Assembly: GCA_964386535.1 (NCBI GenBank) | Contig: CAYLRY010000014.1 | Coordinates: 1-64,000, forward strand | Length of the DNA: 64,000 nucleotides | From: CAYLRY01 sp964386535 | GTDB lineage: Bacteria; Chloroflexota; Dehalococcoidia; Dehalococcoidales; UBA3254 | Direction: 5' to 3' | Shown: piece after piece, positions 27,631-36,737 of the stretch | Layout: each line of letters starts with the position of its first letter | Numbering within the stretch: the first letter of the stretch is position 1 | Translations under genes and position numbers: made by a program | Notes under the pieces: generated by a model | Databases searched by the model: none | The model's input: the letters and a program-made list of their open reading frames with translations, nothing else | What the model was told of the DNA's origin: nothing

Positions 27631-28308
27631 TCATACAGCAGGAGGACCTTCTCCCAACAGCCTGAGTTTGACCTCATCAAGGATAGTAATTTTGCCCCGG
27701 ACAGATTCTATAATGCCCCGCTCTTTCCACTGGCTCAGTATGCGGATGGTTGTCTCAGTGGTAGTACCGGACATGTCCGAAATTTCCTGACGGGTGAATG
27801 GAAGCGTTTTACCGATTTTATCCGACAGCATCAACAGCATACGGGCGAGCCGCTGCTCTACTCTTTCTCCCGCCAGATCTCGCAGCCGGTTTTGGGCATC
27901 TCTCAAACGATGGGAAAGTTCATTGATAATATGCAGAGCAACAGTGGGATGACCAGCCAGGAATTTTAAGAAGGCCTCTTTACGTATGCCCAATAAACGG
28001 GCTTCCCCGACCGCCTGTGAAGAAGCAGGGTAGGGCTTATTATCAAAGACAGCCACCTCGCCGAACATTTCCCCTGTGCCGAAAAATGCGATGATGGTCT
28101 CTTTACCGAGAGAGGAAAGTTTGGTTACTTTAATCTGGCCTGACGCAATAATATAAAACCAGTCGGAAGAATCGCCTTCCCAGAAAATGGTCTCCCCTGC
28201 GGCGACAGGCCGTTCTACAACCAGGTTTGCCAGCTCCCGGATTTCATCATCCTCCAGGGCGGCAAAAATGGATGATTTTTTTAAAATGAGGAGATCGAAA
28301 GAATTCAC
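27631..28308 (-). CDS. Crp/Fnr-family transcription regulator
   Basis: A 225-residue regulator. The N-terminal cyclic-nucleotide-binding-like beta roll (about 10-130) includes GETIFWEGDSSDWFYIIASG and FGTGEMFGEVAVF. A long dimer helix follows, then a C-terminal winged helix with FTRQEISDMSGTTTETTIRIL. The N-terminal Cys cluster of true Fnr is absent, so it does not carry that iron-sulfur cluster. The GTG start at 28308 overlaps the stop of the upstream GH13 gene (GTGA), so translation is coupled. The downstream zinc-ribbon and ferredoxin genes are likely co-expressed and may be regulated by it. Confidence 0.92.
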   Translation of the reverse strand: MNSFDLLILKKSSIFAALEDDEIRELANLVVERPVAAGETIFWEGDSSDWFYIIASGQIKVTKLSSLGKETIIAFFGTGEMFGEVAVFDNKPYPASSQAVGEARLLGIRKEAFLKFLAGHPTVALHIINELSHRLRDAQNRLRDLAGERVEQRLARMLLMLSDKIGKTLPFTRQEISDMSGTTTETTIRILSQWKERGIIESVRGKITILDEVKLRLLGEGPPAV

Positions 28309-29813
28309 AAAGGGTCTTCCACCGGCTCAATATCAAAGATTTGCGCCTGGTATCCTGCCAGACTAAACCGTAATCCCGGGTGGGCCATTAACTTTCCTGA
28401 CTGTACAATTTTTTCCCCGGTAAATTTTTCCCTTAAAGAATAAATAATGGACTCTTCAACATCATCCTCAAAACAAATCCTGCACTCCGCCGGTTTATCA
28501 GATAGATTAACTATGACCAGCGCGAGGCGTTCTGCCAGTTTCCAGAGATAACAGATTAAGTTGACGGCCGTATCGTCTATATCCTGAAAAGCTTCTTTCA
28601 AACGCCAGGCGCCTTCATGAAAAATAGGCGAATTGACGGCTGGAAGTAACTGATTATAGAAGCTTTTTATGGCCTGATCTATGGGTTCAGGCCTGGTTTG
28701 TCTTAACTGGAGAGGAAGGCGGAGCAATTTACCTTCCCACTGACCGTGAAAATGGAGTTTCATGCCAGGCAAACCCGAATAAAGAACAGCAGCGGCTTTT
28801 ACTTTTTCCTGACCCATTAACGCAGCACTACGAGATTCGTCATGGTTTTCTATAAAACGTACCAGCTTTTCCTGGAAGTCTATCCCGGCTGTTAAATGTA
28901 AATAGACTCCATTTGGATCCGTGTAAACCAGCCGGTCATAAAGCCTTTTATCATAGGTAAAATCGAAACCCAATTGCTGCAATGTCCACTCGGTGTCCCA
29001 GTAAGTTTCGGCGATATATACCAGTTGGGGGACACGCCTGATAGCTTCAAACCAGAACTCCTCAGACGGCATATTATAGGAGCCTTTGAGGTTAGCCCAG
29101 CCCCAGGTTTTCTTAAAGACGTCGTTTAAAACCAGCATAGCCATATCACAACGAACGCCATCACAATGGAGCGAAAGTTGCTTTAAGTTTTTTATCATGG
29201 CTTCCCGGGTGGCTGGATTAAAGTAATTAAGCTGCGCTGTATCCATCCAGGGTGGAAAATTGGGGTCACGTCCATGTGCAATATAAAGTCTACGGCTTCC
29301 ATAATCTAAGGGAAAGAAAGACTCCGGATAACGATGGTAGTCCGGCTCCCCAACCTGGATAAAATAATCCGGATGCCGGCTAAGCCAGACATGGTCTATA
29401 CCCATATGATTAGGGATAAAGTCCAATATCAAGCCCATACCGCGTTTATGTAATTCAACCCGAATACGATCGATATCATCCCAGGTCCCCACCATGGGAT
29501 CAGGTTCGCAGGATCCGGTGGAATAGCAGGAGCCGATAACATCTTCTGCGCTGACACCAGGTAGTACTGTACGATACAGTTTTTGTAACTCTGTATCCTG
29601 CAGGCTAATACGGCGGCCGGCCTGGCTGTGCTGATATATTCCCATCAGCCATACAAAGTCCATACCGGATGCCTTAAGGCGGTCCCATTCAGAGGGTGGT
29701 AGATTGCCCAGTGTGACCTGTGAACCCAGTTTTTGGCTCAATTCGAAGAGCCAGGCAATAGTATTGAGCTCATAAAGAGCGGGATTTTTTCGATACAGAA
29801 ATTTATTCATCAT
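28305..29813 (-). CDS. Glycoside hydrolase family 13 (alpha-amylase family) enzyme
   Basis: A 502-residue enzyme with all GH13 conserved regions: DFIPNH (131-136), nucleophile Asp223 in GVRCDMAM, acid/base Glu269 in YIAETYW, and the transition-state Asp325 in FIENHDE. There is no signal peptide, so it works in the cytoplasm on alpha-glucans or a small glucoside; the exact activity (amylase, glucosyltransferase or similar) cannot be read from sequence. Residues from about 410 form the C-terminal beta domain. It heads the operon with the Crp/Fnr regulator. In a presumed non-sugar-using lineage this points to glycogen or compatible-solute metabolism, which is inference. Confidence 0.88.
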   Translation of the reverse strand: MMNKFLYRKNPALYELNTIAWLFELSQKLGSQVTLGNLPPSEWDRLKASGMDFVWLMGIYQHSQAGRRISLQDTELQKLYRTVLPGVSAEDVIGSCYSTGSCEPDPMVGTWDDIDRIRVELHKRGMGLILDFIPNHMGIDHVWLSRHPDYFIQVGEPDYHRYPESFFPLDYGSRRLYIAHGRDPNFPPWMDTAQLNYFNPATREAMIKNLKQLSLHCDGVRCDMAMLVLNDVFKKTWGWANLKGSYNMPSEEFWFEAIRRVPQLVYIAETYWDTEWTLQQLGFDFTYDKRLYDRLVYTDPNGVYLHLTAGIDFQEKLVRFIENHDESRSAALMGQEKVKAAAVLYSGLPGMKLHFHGQWEGKLLRLPLQLRQTRPEPIDQAIKSFYNQLLPAVNSPIFHEGAWRLKEAFQDIDDTAVNLICYLWKLAERLALVIVNLSDKPAECRICFEDDVEESIIYSLREKFTGEKIVQSGKLMAHPGLRFSLAGYQAQIFDIEPVEDPL

Positions 29814-30089
29814 TTGAATTCATTATAGAACAATTACAGACTCTGTTCATATATAAAAATAGAAAGGAAGCATTTAATAAAACGAGGCTAATTTGGGTTC
29901 CTTTTTACAAAATCTTGTTTTTCATCACCTCCTGTATATGCGGGGAATCTTAATATGATATTTATGTCAAGTATATGGATTAATTGCAATCCCAAAAAGA
30001 TATTCATGATTATTAATATAGCACAATTGTTCTATATCTGCCAGGTAGTCTAACTGTATTCCGGATTTGTATTATCCTGAATCGATTTG

Positions 30090-30653
30090 TCAGGTTCCTA
30101 CCGATTTTACTTTAAGGGGTATTCCAGCCACCATCAGATATACTTCTGCGGCATCTTGAGCCAGGAGCTGGTTAGCCCTGCCCAGGATATCGCGGTAAAG
30201 GCGCCCCATACGGTTATCCGGTACCAGCCCCAGTCCCACTTCGTTGCTGATAACAATATAATCGGCGTCTGTCTTTTTAATGCAGGCTAGGAGTTCCTTA
30301 ATTTCTGTTTTTACTTTTTTATCCAGGAGAGATTCATCAACCTGATCGAAGTCAAGGCCATCAATTTCGAAAAAAAGGTTATTTACCAGCAGGGTGATAT
30401 CGTCTATTATAACTACCCGGGCATCGCCGATGTCATTTTCAATATATCTGCCGATGTGTGTAGATGCTTCCAGGGTAATCCAGTCTCTTGGACGTTCATT
30501 TTGATGTGTGATAATTCTGCGCCGCATATCTTCGTCACCGGCGGTAGCAGTGGCTACAAAGAGAACTTTTCGATTGGTCTTTTGTGCCAGTTCCTGTGCA
30601 TAGCGGCTTTTTCCACTCCTGGCTCCACCTAATAGCAAAATCATTTTGCTCAC
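30090..30653 (-). CDS. cobU: Adenosylcobinamide kinase / adenosylcobinamide-phosphate guanylyltransferase CobU
   Basis: Phosphorylates adenosylcobinamide and transfers GMP to make AdoCbi-GDP in nucleotide-loop assembly. The P-loop GGARSGKS lies near residues 9-16, followed by FVATATAGDEDMRRRIITHQ (guanylylated His), the DDITLLVNNLFF strand and VISNEVGLGLVP. I set the start at GTG 30653: it overlaps the upstream stop codon (GTGA) and has GGAG 8 nt before it. A longer frame to 30677 would run deeper into the previous gene. Last gene of the B12 operon. Confidence 0.95.
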   Translation of the reverse strand: MSKMILLLGGARSGKSRYAQELAQKTNRKVLFVATATAGDEDMRRRIITHQNERPRDWITLEASTHIGRYIENDIGDARVVIIDDITLLVNNLFFEIDGLDFDQVDESLLDKKVKTEIKELLACIKKTDADYIVISNEVGLGLVPDNRMGRLYRDILGRANQLLAQDAAEVYLMVAGIPLKVKSVGT

Positions 30654-31327
30654 GGCTGTTTCTCCGCCAGTTCGCATTTCAGGATATTATAAAACCAGTG
30701 GTTTTCTCTGCGTTCGACATTGGATTCAGTGATCGATAGTCGCTTTTTAAACAGGGGGCCGTCAATGACCAGTGTATGAAATTCACCAGCTTCACCAACG
30801 AGTGAAATATCCCGGTTATGTGCTGTCAGGTCCTTTAAAAAACCGGCATCATAGTAACGACCAAGCCATTCCGGTCCCAGGAGATCTGCACGAACGGCAA
30901 CTATAATAGAACTAAACCCGGCTCCAATAAAGTCCAGGGCGATTCGTTCCTGGTTTTCCAACCACAAAGGCAATACCGGTGTTATTCCGGCCAGACCGCA
31001 GACCCTATCAATCCATTCACGATGAGCATTAAAGTCGATATCGCCGAAAATGCCGGTGTCAACCCCTTTTGCCTTAATCCTGGCCATAACGCCAATCAAC
31101 ACAGATTCATAAGTCTCACGTGCAGCGGGGTTCTGTAAAATGGGTATTTGCATGGCCTGAGCCTGAAGCTTAATACAAGCGGCTGATATGCCGTGGCTGC
31201 TGGAGCGCAGGCCGTCCTGGGTGATCATATTGACCAGGTACTCAATAGAGAATCCCATAAGTCCGGCCTGATATGCCGCCTGACAACAGTCCTTACCCCC
31301 ACTCCAGGAAACGAAAGCTTTTTTCAT
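30650..31327 (-). CDS. DUF71/COG2102 ATP-binding protein of the B12 salvage type
   Basis: A 225-residue PP-loop ATP pyrophosphatase-fold protein related to eukaryotic/archaeal diphthine-ammonia ligase Dph6. The PP-loop SGGKDCC starts at residue 9, and the C-terminal family motif is GEAGEFHTLVIDGP. Bacteria have no diphthamide; comparative genomics has predicted that a bacterial branch of this family acts in B12 salvage. This copy lies between cobC and cobU and overlaps cobU by 4 bases, strong support for that link. The reaction is unknown; amidation of a corrinoid precursor is a guess from the fold. Confidence 0.85.
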   Translation of the reverse strand: MKKAFVSWSGGKDCCQAAYQAGLMGFSIEYLVNMITQDGLRSSSHGISAACIKLQAQAMQIPILQNPAARETYESVLIGVMARIKAKGVDTGIFGDIDFNAHREWIDRVCGLAGITPVLPLWLENQERIALDFIGAGFSSIIVAVRADLLGPEWLGRYYDAGFLKDLTAHNRDISLVGEAGEFHTLVIDGPLFKKRLSITESNVERRENHWFYNILKCELAEKQP

Positions 31328-31378
31328 CTTAAGGTCTCCTTATCTTTACCTATAATTCTTAAATCTAAAAGTATTTTT

Positions 31379-31993
31379 TCAGACTTTTCCGTGCCTGAGA
31401 TGAGCTGTATCATTTAGTAAACTTAAAATTGCACCTCCGGCATAAGTATCTACAATGCTAAGGGAGGCCAGATCCAACCGTAAATTCCAGCGATGGATCA
31501 TAGGTAATTCCATCAATTGACAGATTAACGTTCTTAAGACACCACTGTGGGCTATTACCAGAATAGTATCCGGGAGATGCAAATCCAGCCGTTTTACAAA
31601 ATCAGCAACTCTCCGATCCAACTGGGCGAGGCTTTCACCTCCCGGATAAGTCAGAGAGGGACTGCGTTGAATCCACATCCTGGCAATATCAGGGAACTGT
31701 TCCTGTACCTGTTTGAAATCCAGGCCTTCGATGCTTCCGAAATCAATCTCTCTTAATTCCGTGCAAGCAATCACCTTCAGATTATGTCCACTGGAGATGA
31801 TTGAGGCAGTAGTCATGGCCCTCTTCATGGAACTGGAATAAATCTGGTTGATATTTTCCTCAGCCAGACGGACTCTCAGCCTCTCAGCCTGAAGCAAGCC
31901 TTCGGTGCCCAGGGCGACATCGGTGCTGCCCCAGTATCTTTGTGAGCTATTAAACTCGGTTTCTCCGTGTCTAACCAGAATCAAACGGGACAT
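31379..31993 (-). CDS. cobC: Histidine phosphatase, probable alpha-ribazole phosphatase CobC
   Basis: A 204-residue phosphoglycerate-mutase-like phosphatase. The catalytic RHGE motif is in LILVRHGETEFN (His9), the second active-site stretch is REIDFGSIEGL and the second His is in VIAHSGVLRTL. In the B12 operon it most likely removes the 5'-phosphate of alpha-ribazole or of cobalamin phosphate. The family is broad, so the assignment rests on context between cobS and the DUF71 gene. Confidence 0.85.
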   Translation of the reverse strand: MSRLILVRHGETEFNSSQRYWGSTDVALGTEGLLQAERLRVRLAEENINQIYSSSMKRAMTTASIISSGHNLKVIACTELREIDFGSIEGLDFKQVQEQFPDIARMWIQRSPSLTYPGGESLAQLDRRVADFVKRLDLHLPDTILVIAHSGVLRTLICQLMELPMIHRWNLRLDLASLSIVDTYAGGAILSLLNDTAHLRHGKV

Positions 31994-32132
31994 CAGGACT
32001 CCTGTACCGGAATGACCGTATATTCCAGTCTCTTAATACGAAATTCGAAACGTATCTTAAATAAAAGAACACAAAGCAATTATTTAAGGGGAGACCATTT
32101 TTAACCTTCCAGAATGGAAGGGTAAAAAACGT

Positions 32133-32879
32133 TTAGATCCCCAACCAGTGTTTAAAAGCCAGCATACTCACCATTAGCAGTACACTGATGGCAGCCAGCT
32201 CATTAATGGCTCCGTAAGTGTCACCGGTAAGTCCTCTGAGTTGTTTTTTGAGATAGGTTGCTATAAGGCTTAAAATAATCCAGACTGCCGCCATAATGAC
32301 CAGACCAGCTATTTTGAATAGTATCACAGCCAGGGCCAGAGCGACTATTGTAGCCAGAAAAAAGTGCTGCCAGTTGACCGCTTTCTTAAAAGCATTGCCA
32401 AGACCCGCAGGTCTGGCATAAGGGTAGACAAAAATGGCAGTGACCATTGCCCAACGGCTTAAGACGGAACTCAAAATCAGCGCATGCGGCATCCAGCCCG
32501 CCGGGATGCTGTTAAGAGTGACATATTCCGCTATTAAGAAAAGTGCCAGCCCCAGAGCGCCAAATCCACCAATACGGCTGTCCCGCATTATTTCCAATCT
32601 CTGTTCGGGGGTACGGTGTCCAGCCATGCCGTCCAGGGTATCCGCCAGACCATCCAGGTGAAGACCCCCGCTTAATAAGGCCATAGATATTACTAATATT
32701 ATATTTACAACTGAGGCAGGGAAAAGCAGGTTTAGAATATAGTTAAAAGCCGCCAGTACCAGTCCGATAAACAGCCCTACCACAGGGAAATAGGCCGTAG
32801 AGCGGCCAATTTGTTCTGATGCGAAGCTGCGTTTAATAGGCAGCAAAGTCAGGAATTGCAGGGCTGCCAGTAATCCCAA
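32133..32879 (-). CDS. cobS: Adenosylcobinamide-GDP ribazoletransferase CobS
   Basis: Membrane enzyme joining AdoCbi-GDP to alpha-ribazole (phosphate) as the last assembly step. The 248 residues have about six hydrophobic helices and the catalytic motif GGLHLDGLADTLDGMAGH followed by RLEIMRDSRIGGFG. TTG at 32879 directly abuts the cobT stop, with GGAGAGGG a few bases upstream, so translation is coupled to cobT. Confidence 0.95.
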   Translation of the reverse strand: MGLLAALQFLTLLPIKRSFASEQIGRSTAYFPVVGLFIGLVLAAFNYILNLLFPASVVNIILVISMALLSGGLHLDGLADTLDGMAGHRTPEQRLEIMRDSRIGGFGALGLALFLIAEYVTLNSIPAGWMPHALILSSVLSRWAMVTAIFVYPYARPAGLGNAFKKAVNWQHFFLATIVALALAVILFKIAGLVIMAAVWIILSLIATYLKKQLRGLTGDTYGAINELAAISVLLMVSMLAFKHWLGI

Positions 32880-33944
32880 TTAACCCTCTCCTTTATGAGA
32901 AACTCCGGCTTCCTCGAAGGTAGCCATTTCTGCCAGTATCCGGCAGGCTACTTCAGCCATGGCAATACCAAGGGCGGCTCCCGTTCCTTCTCCAAGGCGC
33001 ATATTCAGGTCCAGAAGCGGGGTCAGACCGAGATGTTTTAATAAAAATTTATGTCCCGGTTCAGCGGATACGTGTGCGGCTATCAGGTATTCTTTAAGCT
33101 GCGGGCAAAGCCCTACGGCGATCAGGGCGGCAGCCCCTGAGATAAAGCCATCGATAACCACGGGAACCCTTTGAGCGGCAGCACCCAGCATTACTCCAGC
33201 CAATCCACCGATTTCAAAGCCTCCAACTTTAGACAGAAGGTCAAGGGGTTGACCAGCCTCAGGATGGTGCAATACCAGTGCCTGGTTGATTACCTCTATT
33301 TTATGAAGTAGACCTTTATCGTCCAGGCCTGTGCCCCTTCCGGTGACTTCTGCGGGAGGCTTGCCGGTAATAACAGAACAAATTGCGGCGCTGGCAGTGG
33401 TATTACCTATGCCCATATCCCCGGTACCTACAATGTCCAGCCCTTTTTGTATCTCAGCGGTGACAATGTCTATCCCTATCTCCAGGGACTGTACCGCCTG
33501 GATGGGAGACATGGCCGGTTCCAGGCTAAAATCTCTGGTAGCGGAAGCAATTTTACGGGAGATCAGTCCCGGCTGGAAACCCAGATTACCCGCTACACCA
33601 ATATCCACAAAAACCACACGGGCGCCGACCTGACGGCTGATAACGTTGATTCCGGCCCCGCCATGGATAAAGTTCATGACCATCTGAGGGGTGACTTCCT
33701 GGGGATAAGCGCTGGTTCCTCTGGCGGCAATACCATGGTCCGCTGCCATAACGATTACAGCTTTCCGGTCAATGCGTGGCAGCGGTTTTCCCTGGATACC
33801 TGCCATCTGGATTGAAAGCTCTTCAAGCCTGCCCAGGCTGCCAGCAGGCTTGGTAAGGGCATCCTGCCTGATACGAGCAATTTCCATAGCCTCTGTATTT
33901 AAAGGCTTAATATTATCAATGGTACTATTTAGTAACTCCGACAT
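32880..33944 (-). CDS. cobT: Nicotinate-nucleotide:dimethylbenzimidazole phosphoribosyltransferase CobT
   Basis: Activates the lower-ligand base to alpha-ribazole phosphate. The 354 residues hold the AADHGIAARGTSAYPQEVT segment, the GTGDMGIGNTTA phosphate loop near 170-182, and the catalytic Glu in RLGEGTGAALG near the end. Full length compared with the family. It lies 129 nt downstream of the aminotransferase-like cobD and abuts cobS. Confidence 0.96.
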   Translation of the reverse strand: MSELLNSTIDNIKPLNTEAMEIARIRQDALTKPAGSLGRLEELSIQMAGIQGKPLPRIDRKAVIVMAADHGIAARGTSAYPQEVTPQMVMNFIHGGAGINVISRQVGARVVFVDIGVAGNLGFQPGLISRKIASATRDFSLEPAMSPIQAVQSLEIGIDIVTAEIQKGLDIVGTGDMGIGNTTASAAICSVITGKPPAEVTGRGTGLDDKGLLHKIEVINQALVLHHPEAGQPLDLLSKVGGFEIGGLAGVMLGAAAQRVPVVIDGFISGAAALIAVGLCPQLKEYLIAAHVSAEPGHKFLLKHLGLTPLLDLNMRLGEGTGAALGIAMAEVACRILAEMATFEEAGVSHKGEG

Positions 33945-34072
33945 TGATACTCCTTTTGATATTTACTAGGACACAATTGAATGATTACAAACAATGAACA
34001 GGAGATAATTATCAGATAAAAAAGATCAAGATTAATTTCTAAAAATATTAAATTAATAGTAATATAATTATA

Positions 34073-35170
34073 TTATAATTTACCTAATTTACTTAATTTT
34101 TTCAGCACTTTTATTAAAGCCCTGCAATCTTGAAGGCTACGCGGTGCAATCCGGATATAATCGGGCAGACCAAAGGAGGCACAATCGCGTACCAGGATGG
34201 CCTGATCTAAAAGCAGCGTACGGAAGCGCTTTCCGTCATCTACTTTAACTATAAAGAAGTTAGATTGTGAGGGTAATGGCGGTAAATCAAGCTTAGTCAA
34301 TTCATCCCGCAGGTATTGACCAGCCCGGTGTATTTTAATTTGAGACTGTCTTAAAAACTCGGGACAGTCAAGCGCAGCGAGCCCAGCACGCTGAGCAGCT
34401 ACATTGACGTTCCAGGGAGGGCTAACACGGGCGAGAGTAAGGATGACTTCTTCAGCAGCTATCATATAGCCCAAGCGTAATCCAGCCAGTCCGTAGTCCT
34501 TGGTCATGGAGCGGAGGATAATTGCATTTCCCCGTCGCCAGATATCCAGGGATGACCAGGGATGTTTTACGAAATTGATATAAGCTTCATCCAATACCAG
34601 TATACTATTCCGGCAGCTTTTTAAAATAACATCAATCTCAGCAGCAGACAGGTACTGACCAGTGGGGTTATTAGGATTACAGATGAAAACGATTCTGGCT
34701 CGGGTTTGCTTTATTAAGGCGGCTATTTTTTCAGGCTGTATGGCGAAATTCTCCGAAACCAGTCCTTTATATTCAATAATTCCGGCGCCGGCCAGAAGTG
34801 CGGAGGTTTCATATTCTCCATAAGAGGGTTTGAAAAGCAGTACGGCATCCCCCTTATTTAAGTAGGTCAGGGTGATCAGACGTATTAACTCAGTGGTACC
34901 ACTGCCAACTAAAATATTTCCGGCAGGTATCCCATGCAGATAAGACAGTTTATTTTTAAGATCTGTAGAAGTGGAATCCGGATATCTGCCAAGGTGTAAG
35001 CGCCGCAGGCTTTCCCTGACTGTGCTGGGCGGTGGATAAGGATTACAGCAGACACTGAAGTCCAGCACTGTATCCGCAGAAAGCCCCCGGCTGTTCAATT
35101 CTGCATAGTTAGGTCCGCCATGGATCGCAGGAGCAAGGGATTCAATTTCCGGTCTGGGACGCAATGACAA
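34073..35170 (-). CDS. cobD: Threonine-phosphate decarboxylase-like PLP enzyme (CobD/CobC type)
   Basis: A 365-residue fold-type I aminotransferase relative. The N-terminal IHGGPNYAEL and DFSVCCNPYPPP motifs are typical of the B12 enzyme that makes (R)-1-amino-2-propanol phosphate. The PLP Lys is in SMTKDYGLAGLRLGY, with FICNPNNPTGQYL and LDEAYINF supplying the ring-binding residues. HisC is the close alternative, but the N-terminus and the operon favour CobD. TTG at 35170 is preceded by GGAGGT at good spacing and overlaps the end of cbiB by 29 bases. Confidence 0.9.
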   Translation of the reverse strand: MSLRPRPEIESLAPAIHGGPNYAELNSRGLSADTVLDFSVCCNPYPPPSTVRESLRRLHLGRYPDSTSTDLKNKLSYLHGIPAGNILVGSGTTELIRLITLTYLNKGDAVLLFKPSYGEYETSALLAGAGIIEYKGLVSENFAIQPEKIAALIKQTRARIVFICNPNNPTGQYLSAAEIDVILKSCRNSILVLDEAYINFVKHPWSSLDIWRRGNAIILRSMTKDYGLAGLRLGYMIAAEEVILTLARVSPPWNVNVAAQRAGLAALDCPEFLRQSQIKIHRAGQYLRDELTKLDLPPLPSQSNFFIVKVDDGKRFRTLLLDQAILVRDCASFGLPDYIRIAPRSLQDCRALIKVLKKLSKLGKL

Positions 35171-36086
35171 AATAGACTACCTCCGCGATAATACAAATAA
35201 TAATCCAGGAAAAAGCTGATACATCGATCAATCTTAGAGCTTTATCGATGGTCTGTGGTTCCAGCGGTTGCCGGGCATCGCCAATCCGGTAATGGTTGAT
35301 TTTGGTGAATTGAACCCCCAGTGCGCCGGCTGCTGCTGCCATAGGGTAGCCTGCATTGGGACTGGCAGTACGTGAGTGGTCACGGAACATGATTTGCCAG
35401 GACTCCCGGCCCCGGGTCCTCATTATAAAAGCCGCAAAAACGATTAGCAAAGCAGTCAAACGTGCGGGGACCAGATTAACCACATCGTCCAGATGCGCAG
35501 CAAATTTACCCATGTATTCATATTTTCCATGCATTCCGATCATAGCATCCAGGGTATTGATTACGCGGTAGGCCATTGCTCCGGGTATACCCAGAACCAG
35601 GAAAAAGAGCAAAGGCGCTACAAAACTATCACAGGTATTTTCGGCTACAGATTCCGCGGTAGCAGAGACAATCAAGGGTTCGGGTAAATCCCTGGCTTCT
35701 CGTTTAACCAGGGCCCGTAGATTGAATCTGGCTGACTCCACATCTTTTTGCAAAAGCAAAATTTTTATTTTCTGGGCTGCCTGTCTGAGTTCCCGGAAAG
35801 AAAAGGTGGTTTTAAAGAGTACCACTCCAACTATGATATAGGTTACTATATTCCATCCTTTCAGGAAATGCATCAAAAAATAAGCGGGAACGGCGAATAA
35901 GGCGATTGTAAATATTGTGAAAAAAGTTCCGTAGAAAAACTGGAAAAGAGGTTTTTGCAGCCAGCAGCCTTTTTCCCATAACATGGTCAATTTCCCCATC
36001 CAGACCACAGGGTGTATGGCCAGCGGTGGCTCACCCAATAATAAATCCAACACCAGTGCTCCACCCAAAACAGCCAAAATTTCCAT
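35142..36086 (-). CDS. cbiB: Adenosylcobinamide-phosphate synthase CbiB
   Basis: Membrane enzyme that attaches aminopropanol (phosphate) to adenosylcobyric acid. The 314 residues have several hydrophobic segments and the family opening LDLLLGEPPLAIHPVVWMG, plus SATAESVAENTCDSFVAPL and NTLDAMIGMHGKYEYMG. The ATG overlaps the cobO stop (TGATG). Complete. Confidence 0.95.
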   Translation of the reverse strand: MEILAVLGGALVLDLLLGEPPLAIHPVVWMGKLTMLWEKGCWLQKPLFQFFYGTFFTIFTIALFAVPAYFLMHFLKGWNIVTYIIVGVVLFKTTFSFRELRQAAQKIKILLLQKDVESARFNLRALVKREARDLPEPLIVSATAESVAENTCDSFVAPLLFFLVLGIPGAMAYRVINTLDAMIGMHGKYEYMGKFAAHLDDVVNLVPARLTALLIVFAAFIMRTRGRESWQIMFRDHSRTASPNAGYPMAAAAGALGVQFTKINHYRIGDARQPLEPQTIDKALRLIDVSAFSWIIICIIAEVVYFVIASQTGN

Positions 36087-36610
36087 CAGTATTCAATCCC
36101 CGGCCTGGCTTTTATTCCCTGGCGGAGAGGATGTTTGACCGGACGCATTTCAGTCACAAGGTCGGCACGATTAATGATTTCAGACGGTGCATAGCGTCCG
36201 GTAAGTACCAGTTCCAGGGGGTAAGGTTTTCTATCCAAGATTTGAAGCACCTGATTGACGTTAATAAGACCGCGATATACAGCTACACAAATTTCATCCA
36301 GTATTAAAAGATCATATTTTCCGCTTAACATCATCTCTTCGGCGCAGACCAGAGTTTTTTGAGCCTGTTCCTTTATTTTTTCCCTAGGACCGGTAAAACA
36401 GTTTTCGGTGCTGACCTGGATGATTTCAAAAGCCGGATGAGTGGAAAGAAAAAAATGCTCACCACAGGGTTCGTTTTTAAGGAACTGGATAAAGCCGACT
36501 CTTTTTCCCTGTCCGCAAGCACGAACGGCCAGGCCAATAGCAGCAGTGGTTTTACCTTTACCATCGCCTGTATAAACCTGTATCAGACCTTTATCTTCCG
36601 ATATAGCCAT
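36086..36610 (-). CDS. cobO: Corrinoid adenosyltransferase CobO/BtuR
   Basis: ATP:cob(I)alamin or cobyrinic acid a,c-diamide adenosyltransferase, CobA/CobO family. The 174 residues show the P-loop GDGKGKTTAA near residues 14-23, the GFIQFLKN strand and the Walker-B-like LLILDEI. ATG 36610 is preceded by GGGAGAAGA; a GTG three bases further upstream is less likely. It overlaps cbiB by one base. Confidence 0.95.
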   Translation of the reverse strand: MAISEDKGLIQVYTGDGKGKTTAAIGLAVRACGQGKRVGFIQFLKNEPCGEHFFLSTHPAFEIIQVSTENCFTGPREKIKEQAQKTLVCAEEMMLSGKYDLLILDEICVAVYRGLINVNQVLQILDRKPYPLELVLTGRYAPSEIINRADLVTEMRPVKHPLRQGIKARPGIEY

Positions 36611-36693
36611 CACTCTTCTCCCAGAGTTACTTTTTCAGGTTCATTGTTTAAAAGAGCATATAAAAAAGAACATATCTCAAAAAATACACATTT

Positions 36694-36737
36694 GGCTCGA
36701 GTGCAAAAAAGTCTTAAAAATGTATTTTTAGCCAATT
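36694..36737. repeat. 44-bp dispersed repeat, copy A
   Basis: This stretch matches 45074-45117 without gaps, with 36 of 44 bases identical by my hand count. Shared cores include GGCTC, TGCAAAAA, GTCTTA and TGTATTTT. It lies between cobQ and cobO and covers the last codons of cobQ. Nature unknown. Confidence 0.55.

Noticed and set aside
29905..29925. Minus-strand six-codon frame with a perfect AGGAGGTG ribosome site upstream of the GH13 gene
   Set aside because: The ribosome site almost touches the ATG and the frame is too short; no hairpin follows. Probably chance.
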